64,000 nucleotides of DNA from Rubrivivax sp. (GCA_016790225.1 JAEUOZ010000054.1:62001-126000); one strand, 5' to 3'; shown: positions 45,305-54,728, counted from the first letter of the stretch. Made by a program: numbers and translations. The notes: generated by a model not told the origin, from the letters alone.

Positions 45305-46110
45305 GTCTGCGCACCTTGCGGCCGGTCTGGCTGGCGCTGGCGCTGGCCACGGCCAGCCTGAACGCGCAGGCCTTGTTCGACGACAAGGAAGCGCGCCAGG
45401 CCATCCTGGATCTGCGCGCCAAGGTGACGGCGCAGGAAGAGGCGCACAAGGCCAAGGTGGCGGAACTGGCGGCCGCGCAGGCGCGCGCCGAAGCCACCCA
45501 GGCTGCCTTGAACGAACAGATCCAGGCGCTGCGCCGCAGCCTGCTGGAATTGAACAGCGCGATCGAGACCCTGCGGGCCGATCTGGCCCGCCAGCGTGGC
45601 ACGGATGAGCAACTGGCCCGCGATCTGGCCGAAGTGCAGCGCCGCCAGCGCGACATCACGCAAGGTGTCGACGACCGGCTGCGCAAGCTGGAGCCCACGA
45701 AGGTGGCGCTCGACGGCCAGGAATTCCAGGTTGATCCGGACGAGAAGCGCCTGTTCGAAGAGACCATGGGCCAGATGCGTGCCGGCGATTTTGACAAGTC
45801 GCTCGCCGGCTTTCAGTTGCTGCAGCGCCGCTGGCCGACCAGCGGCTACCTGCCGGCCACCCAGTTCTGGGCGGCCAACGCCCACTATGGCCGCAAGGAG
45901 TACAAGGAGGCTGTGGCCACCTTCCGCGCCTTTCTTGCCGCATCGCCCAGCCACCCGCGGGCGCCGGAAGCCATGCTGGGCCTGGCCAACAGCCTGGCCG
46001 AGATGAAGGATGTCCGCACGGCACGCAAGACGCTGGAAGACCTGCAGAAGGCGCATCCCGGCACCGATGCCGCGGCGGCGGCCAAGCAGCGCCTGACCAC
46101 CCTGCGCTGA
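45301..46110 (+). CDS. cpoB: Cell division coordinator CpoB (YbgF)
   Basis: The 269-residue protein has a signal peptide (LRTLRPVWLALALATASLNAQA), a coiled coil (residues about 25-120, rich in Ala/Gln/Leu/Glu heptads) that trimerises in relatives, and a C-terminal TPR domain (FEETMGQMRAGDFDKSLAGF, WAANAHYGRKEYKEAVATF, APEAMLGLANSLAEMKD). CpoB coordinates Tol function with PBP1B. The ATG overlaps the pal stop (ATGA). Confidence 0.95.
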   Translation: MSLRTLRPVWLALALATASLNAQALFDDKEARQAILDLRAKVTAQEEAHKAKVAELAAAQARAEATQAALNEQIQALRRSLLELNSAIETLRADLARQRGTDEQLARDLAEVQRRQRDITQGVDDRLRKLEPTKVALDGQEFQVDPDEKRLFEETMGQMRAGDFDKSLAGFQLLQRRWPTSGYLPATQFWAANAHYGRKEYKEAVATFRAFLAASPSHPRAPEAMLGLANSLAEMKDVRTARKTLEDLQKAHPGTDAAAAAKQRLTTLR

Positions 46111-46144
46111 CGCTTCACATCAGCCGACGCCTGCCACTCACGCG

Positions 46145-47260
46145 ATGACCGAAGCCCAGCTGGCGACGCTGACCACCCAGCTGCTGGCCGCGGCTTTTGT
46201 GCTGGGCATGCTGTTCGGCGCGGTCGCGCAGCGCAGCCACTTCTGCACCATGGGTGCCGTGGCCGACGTGGTCAATACCGGCGATTTTGGCCGTCTGCGC
46301 ATGTGGGCGCTGGCCATCGGCGTGGCCGTGATCGGCTTCAATGGCATGGTCGCCCTAGGCTGGGTGCAGGCGGCCGACAGCATCTATGCGGGTCCGCGCG
46401 TGATGTGGCTGTCGGCTGCGGCCGGCGGCGTCCTCTTCGGCTTCGGCATGGTGCTGGCCTCGGGCTGCGGCAGCAAGACCCTGGTGCGCATCGGCGGCGG
46501 CAGCCTGAAATCGCTGGTGGTCTTCTCGGTGCTGGGCCTCACGGCCTACGCCACGATGCGCGGGGTCTTTGCGGTCGGTCGCGTGGCCACCGTGGATACC
46601 GTGGCCGTCTCGCTGCCGGCTGCGCAGGATCTGCCCTCGCTGCTGGCCTGGGCCACCGGCTGGCCCCTGGAAAGAGCCGCTGCGGTGGCGGGCCTGCTCG
46701 TCGGCGGGCTGCTCGTGGCCTGGGTGCTGCTGCGGCCCGAAGGGCGCAGCCTGGAGGTGCTGACCGGCGGTCTGGGCATTGGCCTGATCGTCGTCGCGGC
46801 CTGGTGGGTCTCCGGTGTGCTGGGGCACATCGACGAGCACCCGGTGACGCTGGAAGAGACCTTCGTGGCCACCAGCACGCGCAACATGGAGTCGCTGACC
46901 TTCGTCGCGCCGATCGCCTACTCGCTGGATTGGATCATCCTGTTCAGCGACAGCAGCAAGCGCCTGAGCATGGCCGTGATGTCGGTGTTCGGCGTGATCG
47001 CGGGTTCGGCGGTCTACGCACTGGCCACGCGGAGCTTCCGCTGGGAGGGCCTGTCGGGTACCGAAGACACGGCCAACCACCTGGTCGGCGGCGCCCTGAT
47101 GGGCATCGGCGGTGTCACGGCCATGGGCTGCACCGTGGGCCAGGGCCTGTCGGGCATTTCCACGCTCAGCCTGGGCAGCGCCATTGCGCTGGCCGGCATC
47201 CTGGGTGGTGCCTGGGCTGGCGTGCGCTACCAGGCCTGGCGCGTGGAGCGCATGCTGTGA
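46145..47260 (+). CDS. YeeE/YedE-family membrane transporter
   Basis: The 371-residue protein has about nine hydrophobic helices and the conserved cysteine motifs of the YeeE/YedE family: RSHFCTMGAVADV, LASGCGSKTLVRIGGG and GCTVGQGLSGIS. Characterised members import thiosulfate; other members are proposed selenium transporters. Which ion applies here is not visible. The stop overlaps the next gene (GTGA). Confidence 0.88.
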   Translation: MTEAQLATLTTQLLAAAFVLGMLFGAVAQRSHFCTMGAVADVVNTGDFGRLRMWALAIGVAVIGFNGMVALGWVQAADSIYAGPRVMWLSAAAGGVLFGFGMVLASGCGSKTLVRIGGGSLKSLVVFSVLGLTAYATMRGVFAVGRVATVDTVAVSLPAAQDLPSLLAWATGWPLERAAAVAGLLVGGLLVAWVLLRPEGRSLEVLTGGLGIGLIVVAAWWVSGVLGHIDEHPVTLEETFVATSTRNMESLTFVAPIAYSLDWIILFSDSSKRLSMAVMSVFGVIAGSAVYALATRSFRWEGLSGTEDTANHLVGGALMGIGGVTAMGCTVGQGLSGISTLSLGSAIALAGILGGAWAGVRYQAWRVERML

Positions 47261-48132
47261 TCGATGCCGGTCCGGCCGCCACGGCAACGGGGCCCGATTC
47301 TCTAGCCGATCTGGAACGCCGCTTCGGCGGCCTGCGGCGCCTGTATGGCGATGCGGGCTACGGGGCACTGCGTGCCTTGCGCGTGGCTGTCGTCGGCGTG
47401 GGGGGCGTCGGCTCCTGGGCGGCGGAGGCGCTGGCGCGATGCGGTGTGGCCGAACTGGTGCTCATCGATCTGGATCATGTCGCCGAGTCCAACATCAACC
47501 GCCAGGTTCATGCGACGCAGGCCACGCTCGGCCAGGCCAAGGTCCAGGCGCTGCGCGAGCGCATCCAGGGCATCCACCCGGCGTGTCGCGTGCACGCGGT
47601 CGAAGCCTTTGTCGAGCCCGGCAACTGGCCTGCGCTGCTTCCGGTGCCCGTGGATGTGCTGATCGATGCCTGCGACCAGAGCGCCGCCAAGCTGGCGCTG
47701 GCGGCCTGGGCCCTGCGCGAGCGCATGCCGCTGGTGATTGCCGGCGCCGCGGGCGGCAAGCGCATGGGACACCGGGTGGAGCTGGCCGATCTGGCCGAGA
47801 CCACGCACGACCCGTTGCTGGCCGCCTTGCGCCAACGGCTGCGGCGCGATCATGGCGCGCCGCGCCAGGGCGCCATCGGCCTGCGCTGTGTGTTCTCGCG
47901 CGAGCCGGTGAGCGCGCCCGCCGCGCCTGAGGATGCCTGTGCGCCCGACGGCAGCCTCAACTGCAACGGCTACGGCTCCACTGTCACGGTGACCGCCGCC
48001 TTCGGCCTGGCGGCAGCCGGTGAGGCGATCGAGCTGGCCGTGGCGCGGGCCGCTTGCGCTCCAAGCGCGGCCCGCCAGGCCGGCGGCCAGGCCGCCACGG
48101 CCCACCGCACCGCGCCTGAAGCGGCTGCGTGA
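47257..48132 (+). CDS. tcdA: tRNA threonylcarbamoyladenosine dehydratase TcdA
   Basis: The 291-residue ThiF/E1-like ATP-dependent enzyme has RFGGLRRLYGDAGYGALR, the nucleotide-binding VVGVGGVGSWAAEALARCG, DLDHVAESNINRQVHA and IDACDQSAAKLAL. TcdA cyclises t6A in tRNAs decoding ANN codons. I use the GTG at 47257 that overlaps the transporter stop. The Ala-rich C-terminal 30 residues are probably unstructured. Confidence 0.93.
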   Translation: MIDAGPAATATGPDSLADLERRFGGLRRLYGDAGYGALRALRVAVVGVGGVGSWAAEALARCGVAELVLIDLDHVAESNINRQVHATQATLGQAKVQALRERIQGIHPACRVHAVEAFVEPGNWPALLPVPVDVLIDACDQSAAKLALAAWALRERMPLVIAGAAGGKRMGHRVELADLAETTHDPLLAALRQRLRRDHGAPRQGAIGLRCVFSREPVSAPAAPEDACAPDGSLNCNGYGSTVTVTAAFGLAAAGEAIELAVARAACAPSAARQAGGQAATAHRTAPEAAA

Positions 48133-48140
48133 CGATTTGC

Positions 48141-48149
48141 TGCTATGAT
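48141..48149 (+). promoter_or_regulatory. Extended -10 promoter for the tRNA-Lys pair
   Basis: TGCTATGAT is an extended -10 element (TGn plus TATGAT) ending 16 bases before the first tRNA-Lys, followed by a GC-rich discriminator (GCGCGG), as in stringently controlled stable-RNA promoters. No clear -35 is seen. It lies at the end of tcdA and in the short spacer. Confidence 0.45.
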
Positions 48150-48165
48150 GCGCGGCTCTGCGGAC

Positions 48166-48241
48166 GGGTTGTTAGCTCAGTCGGTAGAGCAGCGGACTTT
48201 TAATCCGTTGGTCGCAGGTTCGAATCCTGCACAACCCACCA
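48166..48241 (+). tRNA. tRNA-Lys (UUU anticodon)
   Basis: This is a 76-base cloverleaf with encoded CCA: acceptor GGGUUGU/ACAACCC, D arm UAGCUCAGUCGGUAGAGC, anticodon stem CGGAC/..CCG with loop CUUUUAA, T loop UUCGAAU. The anticodon UUU reads AAA/AAG. A 37-base spacer follows, then a second lysine tRNA. Confidence 0.97.
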
Positions 48242-48278
48242 AAGTCCGCCAGGTGGCTTTCGCCCCCGGACTTTCCCA

Positions 48279-48354
48279 GGGCTCTTAGCTCAGTTGGTAG
48301 AGCAGCGGACTCTTAATCCGTTGGTCGTAGGTTCGAATCCTACAGGGCCCACCA
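48279..48354 (+). tRNA. tRNA-Lys (CUU anticodon)
   Basis: This is a 76-base cloverleaf with CCA. Anticodon loop CUCUUAA gives CUU, reading AAG only. D and anticodon arms are nearly identical to the UUU copy just upstream, while the acceptor (GGGCUCU/AGGGCCC) differs. The pair is probably co-transcribed and derived by duplication. Confidence 0.96.
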
Positions 48355-48363
48355 GATCCTCCC

Positions 48364-48400
48364 ACGGCCCAGGCTGCAAAGTCTGGGCCGTTCTCTTTGT
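48364..48400 (+). terminator. Rho-independent terminator after the tRNA-Lys pair
   Basis: A 9-bp stem (ACGGCCCAG with CTGGGCCGT), 10-base loop, then a pyrimidine tract TTCTCTTT. It lies 10 bases after the second tRNA. Confidence 0.75.
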
Positions 48401-48527
48401 CTGATGCATTGCGACGTTAGGTGTGCCGCGTGGGCGGCGCCGGGTTCGGTGCGCCCGCGTCCCTGACGGTGGCTTGCCCGGCGGCCGGTCCTGGGGTTCA
48501 ATCGGGGTGCCCACCGGAGGCTCCCTG

Positions 48528-48941
48528 ATGACCCCGATCCGCCCCGCGATTGCCCTGCTGCTGTCCGCCGTTTCCGCGGGATGCGTGGCCGGTTCGCCCG
48601 GGCAGGCCGCATCGACGCCCAAAGCGGCGGATTGCAGCCCGGCGGCAACAGGAGGTGCTGCGCCGCCGCGCATCCTGTCGGACGAACACCTGAAGGCGCT
48701 GGGGCGTGTGCTGAAGGGCCACGTGCCCGACAAGCTGGATGCTGCAGGCGCAGCCGCCATCCGCAAGGGGCTCTGCGAAGCCGGCATCCCTGAGGGTCCG
48801 GCCCTGAATGAGGCCTTGGCGCGCCAGGGCTTCAGCGCCCGGCGGCTGGCGGAACTCGCGCCGACGCCGGCGCCTCAGGCCAGCCCTGCGGCTTCCGCGC
48901 CGCTGACCCCTTCGGGCCGACGTGTCCCGCCACCGCAGTAG
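48528..48941 (+). CDS. Small hypothetical secreted (lipo)protein
   Basis: The 137-residue protein has a GGAGG ribosome binding site and an export signal ending in a lipobox-like SAGCVAG. The mature part has a compact helical region (RILSDEHLKALGRVLKGHVPDKLDAAGAAAIRKGLCEAGIPEGPAL) and a Pro/Ala-rich tail. I recognise no family. It is monocistronic and follows the tRNA terminator. Confidence 0.65.
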   Translation: MTPIRPAIALLLSAVSAGCVAGSPGQAASTPKAADCSPAATGGAAPPRILSDEHLKALGRVLKGHVPDKLDAAGAAAIRKGLCEAGIPEGPALNEALARQGFSARRLAELAPTPAPQASPAASAPLTPSGRRVPPPQ

Positions 48942-49240
48942 CCCTCGCTCAGCGCACCCGTTCGCCGATTCGGATCGGGTGTGATGGACAGCACGCAATT
49001 TCTCCGCCGAAGGCCATCGCCCGCAAGTGGGGGCCCAGGCCTAGCAATGGGCCCGAAGCCACTTGACTCGGGGGGGTTACCCGGGCGAAAAATGACCTTG
49101 AATGCGGTCTGCGACATCGACATGTGTCAGACCGGACATTCACTTCGGATCGATGCCGCCAGGGGCCCGGAGGGAGCTTCTGAGGCTGAAGGTTAACCAT
49201 CGCGTCGGAAAGACGCACGCCAACCGAGGAGTCCTTGAAC
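48942..49240. other. Intergenic region before the Asp-box protein
   Basis: This 299-base gap is somewhat less GC-rich than its surroundings. It should carry the promoter of the next gene; a possible AT-rich patch lies near 49088-49110 (AAAAATGACCTTGAATG). I see no small gene or structured RNA that I can name. Confidence 0.4.
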
Positions 49241-51859
49241 ATGATGTTGTCCGGCAAGACCATCCGCAGCGCGCTGGTGCTCGCCTGCATGGCGCCGCTG
49301 GCCTGGGGTGCGCTGGCGCAGACGTCCGCGCCAGCGCCTTCGGCAGCCAGCCCTTCGACCGAGGCGCCTGCGACAGCGCTGCCCAAGGAAGAGTCCCAGC
49401 CGCTAGTCGCTGCTGACAAGCTGAAGTACCTGGAGTCGCGCCACGCGCGCAAGACCCGCCAGTCGAACCCGGCCCGCCCTGACAAGCCGCAGGAGGCGAT
49501 CAACTGGTTTGTCGGCAAGCGCACCGGCCCCATGGAGACCCGCGGCCCGAATGCCAATGCCCGCCCGGCTCCGCTGGACGTGATGCGCTACCCCGCCGCA
49601 ATCCAGGCGGCCAAGCAGACCCCCTTGTACGTGTCGGCCACGCGCCAGCTGATGCCCGGCAATACGCGGGTCGACGTCGCGGCCGCGGCGCCCGGCGGTG
49701 CGCTGGGCACCTGGCAGAACCTGGGCCCGTCGAATCAGGGCGGTCGCACGCGCCAGTTGCTGGTCGACCCCACGAATCCCAGCATCCTGTACGCCGCGGC
49801 CGTGGGCGGCGGCGTCTGGAAGAGCGTGAATGCCGGCAACAGCTGGACGCCCCTGACCGACCTGCTGCTGCCCAACATCGCGGTGGCCAGCCTGGCCATG
49901 GATCCGAAGAACCCGCAAGTGCTGTACGCCGGCACCGGCGAAGGCTTCTTCAACGGCGATGCCATCCGTGGCATGGGCATCTTCAAGACGACCGATGGCG
50001 GTGCCAGCTGGTCCGCCTTGTCCGCCACCACGCCGGCCACCGGCCCGGCTATCGGCGACTTCAGCTACGTCAACCAGATCGTCGTGAGCCCGCGCGATTC
50101 TCGGCGCCTCTATGCCGCCACGCGGACCGGGCTGTTCCGCTCCAACGATGGCGGTGCCAGCTGGACCCGGCTGATCGACGGCAGCACCGTGAGAGGCTGC
50201 ATGGATATCGCCGTGCAGGCCAAGCGCGCGCTGGGCTTTGTCTTCGCGACCTGCGGAACCTTCGCCCAGAGCACCATTTACCGGGCGCTCGATTCGGGCA
50301 GCAGCAGCTTCGCCTCGGTCTACACCGAAGCCGGCATGGGGCGCACGTCCCTGGCCATTGCGCCTTCGAACGAGAACGTGATCTATGCGCTGGCCGCCAA
50401 CGCAAGCAGCTCGGGGATGCACGCCGTCTTCCGCTCCACCACCGGCGGTGCTTCGGGCAGCTGGACGGCGCGGGTGCGCTCTTCCGACCCCAACAAGCTG
50501 AATCGGCTGCAGCTGACCAATCCGGTGTACGCGTACCCCGAGTGCGTCGGTTCCCTGGCGGCGAACTTCAACCAGGGCTGGTACGACAACGTCATCGCCG
50601 TGGATCCGCTGGATTCCAATCGGGTCTGGACGGGTGGCATCGATCTGATGCGTTCGGACGATGGTGGCGCCAATTGGGGCATTGCCAGCTACTGGTGGTT
50701 CAACCAGGGCGATGCGAACTACGCGCATGCCGACCAGCACGCCATCCGCTTCCATCCCGGCTACAACGGCACCACGAACAAGATCATGTACGTGGCCAAT
50801 GACGGCGGCATCTTCCGGACCGACGATGCGCGGGCCAACGTGGGCACCACGGTCACCAATGTCTGTGGCTTCCCCACCAACGGCATGGTGAGCTGGACTG
50901 AGCTGAACACCGGCTACACCACCACCCAGTACTACCACGGTGCCGTCTGGCCGGATGGCCAGACCTTCATGGGCGGCATGCAGGACAACGGCACCTGGCG
51001 GGGAACGACAGCCACCACCGTCGGCACCAAGTTGCTGGGTGGTGACGGCGGTTATGTGTCCGTCGATACCAAGGGCGACGCGAATCCCGCGAATGACGTC
51101 CTGTTCAGCGGCTACACCGGCCTGTCCTTGCAGAGGTCGATCAACGGAGGCGGCAGTTTCTCCGGCGCGACGAGCGGCATCGCCGGCGACAGCGGCTTCG
51201 CGTTCATCGCGCCGCATGAGATGAATGCCGGCAATCGACAGAGGATGTTCACCGGCGGCTGGTACATCTGGCGCACGGTGAACCAGGCGAGCAGCTGGGC
51301 CAGGGCCAGTGAGGTCACCGATGGGCAGGGCTCGGTCTCCGCGATCGCTTCCTCACCGCTCAACGCCAACCGCGTGCTCGTGGGCATGACCGATGGCTAT
51401 ATCCACTACTCGTCATCGGCCTTGACCACCACGAGTGCGACCATCTGGGCCTCGGCGAGACCGGTCCAGGCATTTGTTTCCAGCATGGCGTTCGATCCGA
51501 ACAATGAGCAGGTGGCCTATGTCGCCTACTCGTTCTTCCCGACCCTCGGGCAGGCCACGGTGCTCAAGACGTCCGATGGCGGCGCGACCTGGAGCTTGTT
51601 GCCAGGGACCGGGGCCAACGTGCTGCCCGCGGTGCCGGCCACGGCCATCGTGGTGGATCCGTCGGACTCGCAGCGCATCTATGTGGGCACGGACATCGGC
51701 GTCTACACCACGGTGGACGGCGGCCAGAACTGGTACCGCGAAGTCACCAGCTTCGGCCACGTGAGCATCGACGCCCTGGCGATCAACGCCACGGATCCGA
51801 AGTATCTGTATGCCTTCACGCACGGCCGCGGGGCCTGGCGTGTGCAGATCAACCCCTGA
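49241..51859 (+). CDS. Large secreted Asp-box (BNR) beta-propeller protein
   Basis: The 872-residue protein has a signal peptide (SALVLACMAPLAWGALAQ), a disordered segment of about 130 residues, then repeated sialidase-like blades: YAAAVGGGVWKSVNAGNSWTPL, FKTTDGGASWSAL, FRSNDGGASWTRL, LMRSDDGGANWGI, LKTSDGGATWSLL, YTTVDGGQNWYRE, each with S/T-x-D-x-G-x-x-W boxes. The architecture resembles exported glycosidase or VPS10-like ten-bladed propellers. Catalytic sialidase residues cannot be assigned. GAGGAG lies 9 bases before the ATG at 49241; a TTG 6 bases upstream is in frame. The PEP-CTERM gene follows. Confidence 0.83.
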   Translation: MMLSGKTIRSALVLACMAPLAWGALAQTSAPAPSAASPSTEAPATALPKEESQPLVAADKLKYLESRHARKTRQSNPARPDKPQEAINWFVGKRTGPMETRGPNANARPAPLDVMRYPAAIQAAKQTPLYVSATRQLMPGNTRVDVAAAAPGGALGTWQNLGPSNQGGRTRQLLVDPTNPSILYAAAVGGGVWKSVNAGNSWTPLTDLLLPNIAVASLAMDPKNPQVLYAGTGEGFFNGDAIRGMGIFKTTDGGASWSALSATTPATGPAIGDFSYVNQIVVSPRDSRRLYAATRTGLFRSNDGGASWTRLIDGSTVRGCMDIAVQAKRALGFVFATCGTFAQSTIYRALDSGSSSFASVYTEAGMGRTSLAIAPSNENVIYALAANASSSGMHAVFRSTTGGASGSWTARVRSSDPNKLNRLQLTNPVYAYPECVGSLAANFNQGWYDNVIAVDPLDSNRVWTGGIDLMRSDDGGANWGIASYWWFNQGDANYAHADQHAIRFHPGYNGTTNKIMYVANDGGIFRTDDARANVGTTVTNVCGFPTNGMVSWTELNTGYTTTQYYHGAVWPDGQTFMGGMQDNGTWRGTTATTVGTKLLGGDGGYVSVDTKGDANPANDVLFSGYTGLSLQRSINGGGSFSGATSGIAGDSGFAFIAPHEMNAGNRQRMFTGGWYIWRTVNQASSWARASEVTDGQGSVSAIASSPLNANRVLVGMTDGYIHYSSSALTTTSATIWASARPVQAFVSSMAFDPNNEQVAYVAYSFFPTLGQATVLKTSDGGATWSLLPGTGANVLPAVPATAIVVDPSDSQRIYVGTDIGVYTTVDGGQNWYREVTSFGHVSIDALAINATDPKYLYAFTHGRGAWRVQINP

Positions 51860-51897
51860 GCCGTCAGCAGACGACGAAATCCCCAGAAGGCCACTTC

Positions 51898-52635
51898 ATG
51901 AGCCCATCCATGACTTCCATTCGACGTGCCACTCAAGTGCTGGCCCGCACCCTCTCGCTGGGCGTACTGCTTGGCGCCGCGTTCCAGGCGCAGGCCCTCA
52001 CCGTTCAATTCGGCAGCCGTGCAGCGCTGGCAGGTACTGACACGCTGACCTGGGGTCAGCTGGGACCTGACATCACCTTCGGCATCACCTCGCCGTCGGC
52101 GGTGACGACCACCGGGCTGGCGTCGGCTACCGTCAGCAATCCTGGCGGCGACATGATCCGCGCGGACGAAGGCGGGCTCATGAGTGGCTACAAGGGCAGC
52201 TTTGCCGTGGGCGCGCAGTTGCTGGGCACGATCGACAATGCCGGGCCCTTGACCATCAGCTTCGCCAATCCTGTGGCGCGCGTGGGCGCCCAGATCCAGA
52301 GCCTCGAATACGGCACTTTCACGGGCTGGCTGAGCGCCTACGACGCCGGCAACAGCCTGCTGGGTACGGTGAGTGTGGGCGGGCTTTCGGGCGATCTGCA
52401 GACGAACACGGCTCCCTTCCTGGGCATCGGCTCCTCGGCGGTCAACATCAAGTCGGTGAGTTTCAGCGTGACCGGCACGCCCAACGACTACCTGATGATC
52501 AACACGGTCGATCTGTCGCAGCAGGTGGTGCTGGCCCCCATTCCCGAGCCGCAGGCCTATGTGCTGGCGCTGGCCGGTATGCTGGTGCTGGGTGTGGCGG
52601 CGCGTCGTCGGCAAGGGGCTTCTCGCAAGGCTTGA
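51898..52635 (+). CDS. PEP-CTERM sorted extracellular protein
   Basis: The 245-residue protein has a signal peptide ([16 protein letters not shown]), a beta-rich mature domain with many Gly/Thr/Ser, and a C-terminal sorting tail [29 protein letters not shown] motif, hydrophobic helix, basic end. PEP-CTERM proteins are processed by exosortase and linked to exopolysaccharide; no exosortase gene is in the window. The mature domain has no family I can name. Confidence 0.9.
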   Translation: MSPSMTSIRRATQVLARTLSLGVLLGAAFQAQALTVQFGSRAALAGTDTLTWGQLGPDITFGITSPSAVTTTGLASATVSNPGGDMIRADEGGLMSGYKGSFAVGAQLLGTIDNAGPLTISFANPVARVGAQIQSLEYGTFTGWLSAYDAGNSLLGTVSVGGLSGDLQTNTAPFLGIGSSAVNIKSVSFSVTGTPNDYLMINTVDLSQQVVLAPIPEPQAYVLALAGMLVLGVAARRRQGASRKA

Positions 52636-52641
52636 TGCTTC

Positions 52642-52712
52642 GGGCGGCGCTCGCCGCCCAAGGCCCGCCATCGAAACGGCCCGGACGGAAACCCCGGGCC
52701 GTACTCACTTGT
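52642..52712 (+). terminator. Two hairpins after the PEP-CTERM gene
   Basis: The first hairpin has arms GGGCGGCG/CGCCGCCC (8 bp, 2-base loop). The second (52676-52702) has arms ACGGCCCGG/CCGGGCCGT (9 bp, 9-base loop). The second is followed by ACTCACTTGTT, which is a weak T tract. They probably act as transcription stop or mRNA-end stabiliser. Confidence 0.45.
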
Positions 52713-52804
52713 TGGGGCAAGTTGCTTGGTGTTGTTCCGCGCCTGGCGCACACTCCGCGCATGAACCGGAAGCCACGGGTCGATGGGTTGGCGGGGACTG
52801 GCGC

Positions 52805-53491
52805 ATGACGGCCGATGCCCCGAGCGGCAAGACTCCGCTGGTGACGCCCGCGTCGCCGGATGATCATGACCAGGCCGATGACCACAGCCACTTCGACGAA
52901 ATGGAACTGCGGGTGCGTGCGCTGCAGTCCGTGCTGGTTGCCAAGGGCTATGTGGATCCCGCTGCGCTGGATCAGCTGATCGATACCTATGAGCACCGCA
53001 TCGGCCCACGCAACGGCGCGCGCGTGGTGGCGCGTGCCTGGTCCGATCCGGCATTCATGGCCTGGCTGCGGCGCGATGCCACGGCGGCCATCGCGTCGCT
53101 CGGCTACGAAGGGCGCCAGGGCGAGCACATGGTGGTGCTGGAGAACACGCCCGCGGTCCATCATCTGGTGGTCTGCACGCTGTGCAGCTGCTACCCGTGG
53201 CCCGTACTCGGCCTGCCGCCCACCTGGTACAAGAGCGCCCCGTATCGGGCGCGCGCGGTGCGCGACCCGGCTGGGGTGTTGGCTGAGTTTGGCGTGCAGC
53301 TGCCCGAAGGCACGGCGCTGCAGGTGGCGGATTCCACCGCCGAAGTGCGCTACCTGGTGCTGCCGCTGCGGCCTGCCGGCACCGAAGGCTGGAGCGAAGA
53401 GCGGCTGGCCGAGCTGGTCACGCGCGATTCGATGATCGGCACGGGCCTGGCGCGCGAACCCTCATCTGTCGATGACCAATCATCCACCTGA
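52805..53491 (+). CDS. nthA: Nitrile hydratase alpha subunit, cobalt type
   Basis: The 228-residue subunit has the metal-claw motif [10 protein letters not shown] (Cys124, Cys127, Ser128, Cys129), in which Thr after the first Cys marks cobalt-type enzymes and Ser iron-type. [19 protein letters not shown] matches the family. It hydrates nitriles to amides with the beta subunit. The beta gene starts 20 bases before this stop. A GGGG stretch upstream is the only weak ribosome binding candidate. Confidence 0.93.
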   Translation: MTADAPSGKTPLVTPASPDDHDQADDHSHFDEMELRVRALQSVLVAKGYVDPAALDQLIDTYEHRIGPRNGARVVARAWSDPAFMAWLRRDATAAIASLGYEGRQGEHMVVLENTPAVHHLVVCTLCSCYPWPVLGLPPTWYKSAPYRARAVRDPAGVLAEFGVQLPEGTALQVADSTAEVRYLVLPLRPAGTEGWSEERLAELVTRDSMIGTGLAREPSSVDDQSST

Positions 53492-54200
53492 GCCACCGAT
53501 CAGCGGACAGCCGCCGGCTGGGTGGTACCTCACCCATGCCGATCTGGGCGGCACGGCGGTCGCCGAGCCCATCGATCGGTCCGACGAGGCCGAGGCCTTC
53601 CATGCACCCTGGGAACGCCAGGCCTTTGCGCTGACGCTGGCCATGGGCGCCTGCGGCCTGTGGAACATCGACATGAGCCGTGCGGCGCGCGAGCAGCTGC
53701 CGGCCTACGCCCGCCTGGGCTACTACGGCATCTGGCTGGAAGCCTTGCTGCAGCTGCTGCAGGATGCCGGGCTGCTGACGGCGCAAGAGCTGGCCCGCGG
53801 CGAGCCCCAGGAGCCGCCTCGCCAGGGCGTGCAGGCGCTGAAGGCCGGCGCCGTGGCGGCCGTGCTGCGAAGGGGCTCGCCCAGCGAGCGCCCGGCCGCG
53901 GCGCCGGCGCGGTTTGCCGTGGGCGACAGCGTGCGCACACGCGCCAGCGCGGCAGCCCATCACACGCGGCTGCCGGCCTATGCCCGGGGTCGCCGCGGTC
54001 GCATCGTGCAGGTGCACGGCGTTCACGCCTTTGCCGACGCCCGCGCGCAGGGGCAGGGCGACGATCCCCAGTGGCTCTACCGCGTGAGCTTCGAGGCGCG
54101 CGAACTGTGGGGCTCGGACACCACGGCCACGGCGGTGAGCCTGGATCTGTGGGAGCCCTATCTGCAGGCTGCCGCACCCACGGTGCCCGGCAGCGCCTGA
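53472..54200 (+). CDS. nthB: Nitrile hydratase beta subunit
   Basis: The 242-residue protein has the two-part beta-subunit layout: an N-terminal helical region ([47 protein letters not shown]) and a C-terminal SH3-like barrel ([52 protein letters not shown]). A linker of about 30 residues rich in Pro and Ala joins the halves. Overlap with the alpha gene suggests stoichiometric translation. Confidence 0.93.
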   Translation: MTNHPPEPPISGQPPAGWYLTHADLGGTAVAEPIDRSDEAEAFHAPWERQAFALTLAMGACGLWNIDMSRAAREQLPAYARLGYYGIWLEALLQLLQDAGLLTAQELARGEPQEPPRQGVQALKAGAVAAVLRRGSPSERPAAAPARFAVGDSVRTRASAAAHHTRLPAYARGRRGRIVQVHGVHAFADARAQGQGDDPQWLYRVSFEARELWGSDTTATAVSLDLWEPYLQAAAPTVPGSA

Positions 54201-54219
54201 TCTCATCAGCTTTCGGACG

Positions 54220-54597
54220 ATGCAAGCGCCTGAACTGCCGTGCCCAGGCTTGCCTCGCGGGCCGGATGCCGAGCCAGTGTTCCATGCTCCCTGGCAGGCC
54301 CAGGCGTTTGCGCTGGCCGTGCAGCTGCACCAGCGGGGCCTGTTCAGCTGGACCGAGTGGGCGCAGAGCTTGAGCGGCCACTTGCATCCCTTGAGCGCGC
54401 AGGCCGCGCGCAGCGAAGCCGAGGCCGCAGAGGACTACTACCGCGCCTGGCTCATGGCGCTGGAAGACCTGGTGCAGCGCCACGGCGCGGGATCGTCGGC
54501 TGAGCTACAGCGTCATGCACAGGCCTGGGATCATGCGGCCCATCGCACGCCGCACGGCCAGCCCATCGAGTTGCGCGACGAGGATTTCGCTCGCTGA
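54220..54597 (+). CDS. Nitrile hydratase accessory protein (P14K-like)
   Basis: The 125-residue protein resembles the N-terminal helical half of the beta subunit (PVFHAPWQAQAFALAVQLHQRGLFSWTEWAQSL, YYRAWLMALEDLV). It fits the small nitrile hydratase activators that deliver cobalt by swapping subunits with the apo enzyme. It sits 19 bases after nthB. I see no metal-binding cysteine pair; only one Cys is in the protein (residue 8). Confidence 0.88.
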   Translation: MQAPELPCPGLPRGPDAEPVFHAPWQAQAFALAVQLHQRGLFSWTEWAQSLSGHLHPLSAQAARSEAEAAEDYYRAWLMALEDLVQRHGAGSSAELQRHAQAWDHAAHRTPHGQPIELRDEDFAR

Positions 54598-54728
54598 GGC
54601 ACCAGGGCCTCAGCCGCGACACCTCGCCGTGACGCCGCGCCGCGGCGACCCTGCTGCCCTGGCGCCTATCGTTCAGTGAAACGAGCCTGGTGTACGCTGG
54701 CGGCTCACGATCGCAGGAGACGCCCCCC

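Noticed and set aside
46303..47256. N-terminal extension of the tcdA frame into the transporter gene
   Set aside because: The extension is out of frame with the transporter and low complexity; a GTG at 47257 coupled to the transporter stop fits TcdA length.
48949..49557. Minus-strand frame of 202 codons between the small lipoprotein and the Asp-box gene
   Set aside because: Half of it lies opposite the real signal peptide and linker of the Asp-box protein, and no ribosome binding site or domain is present.
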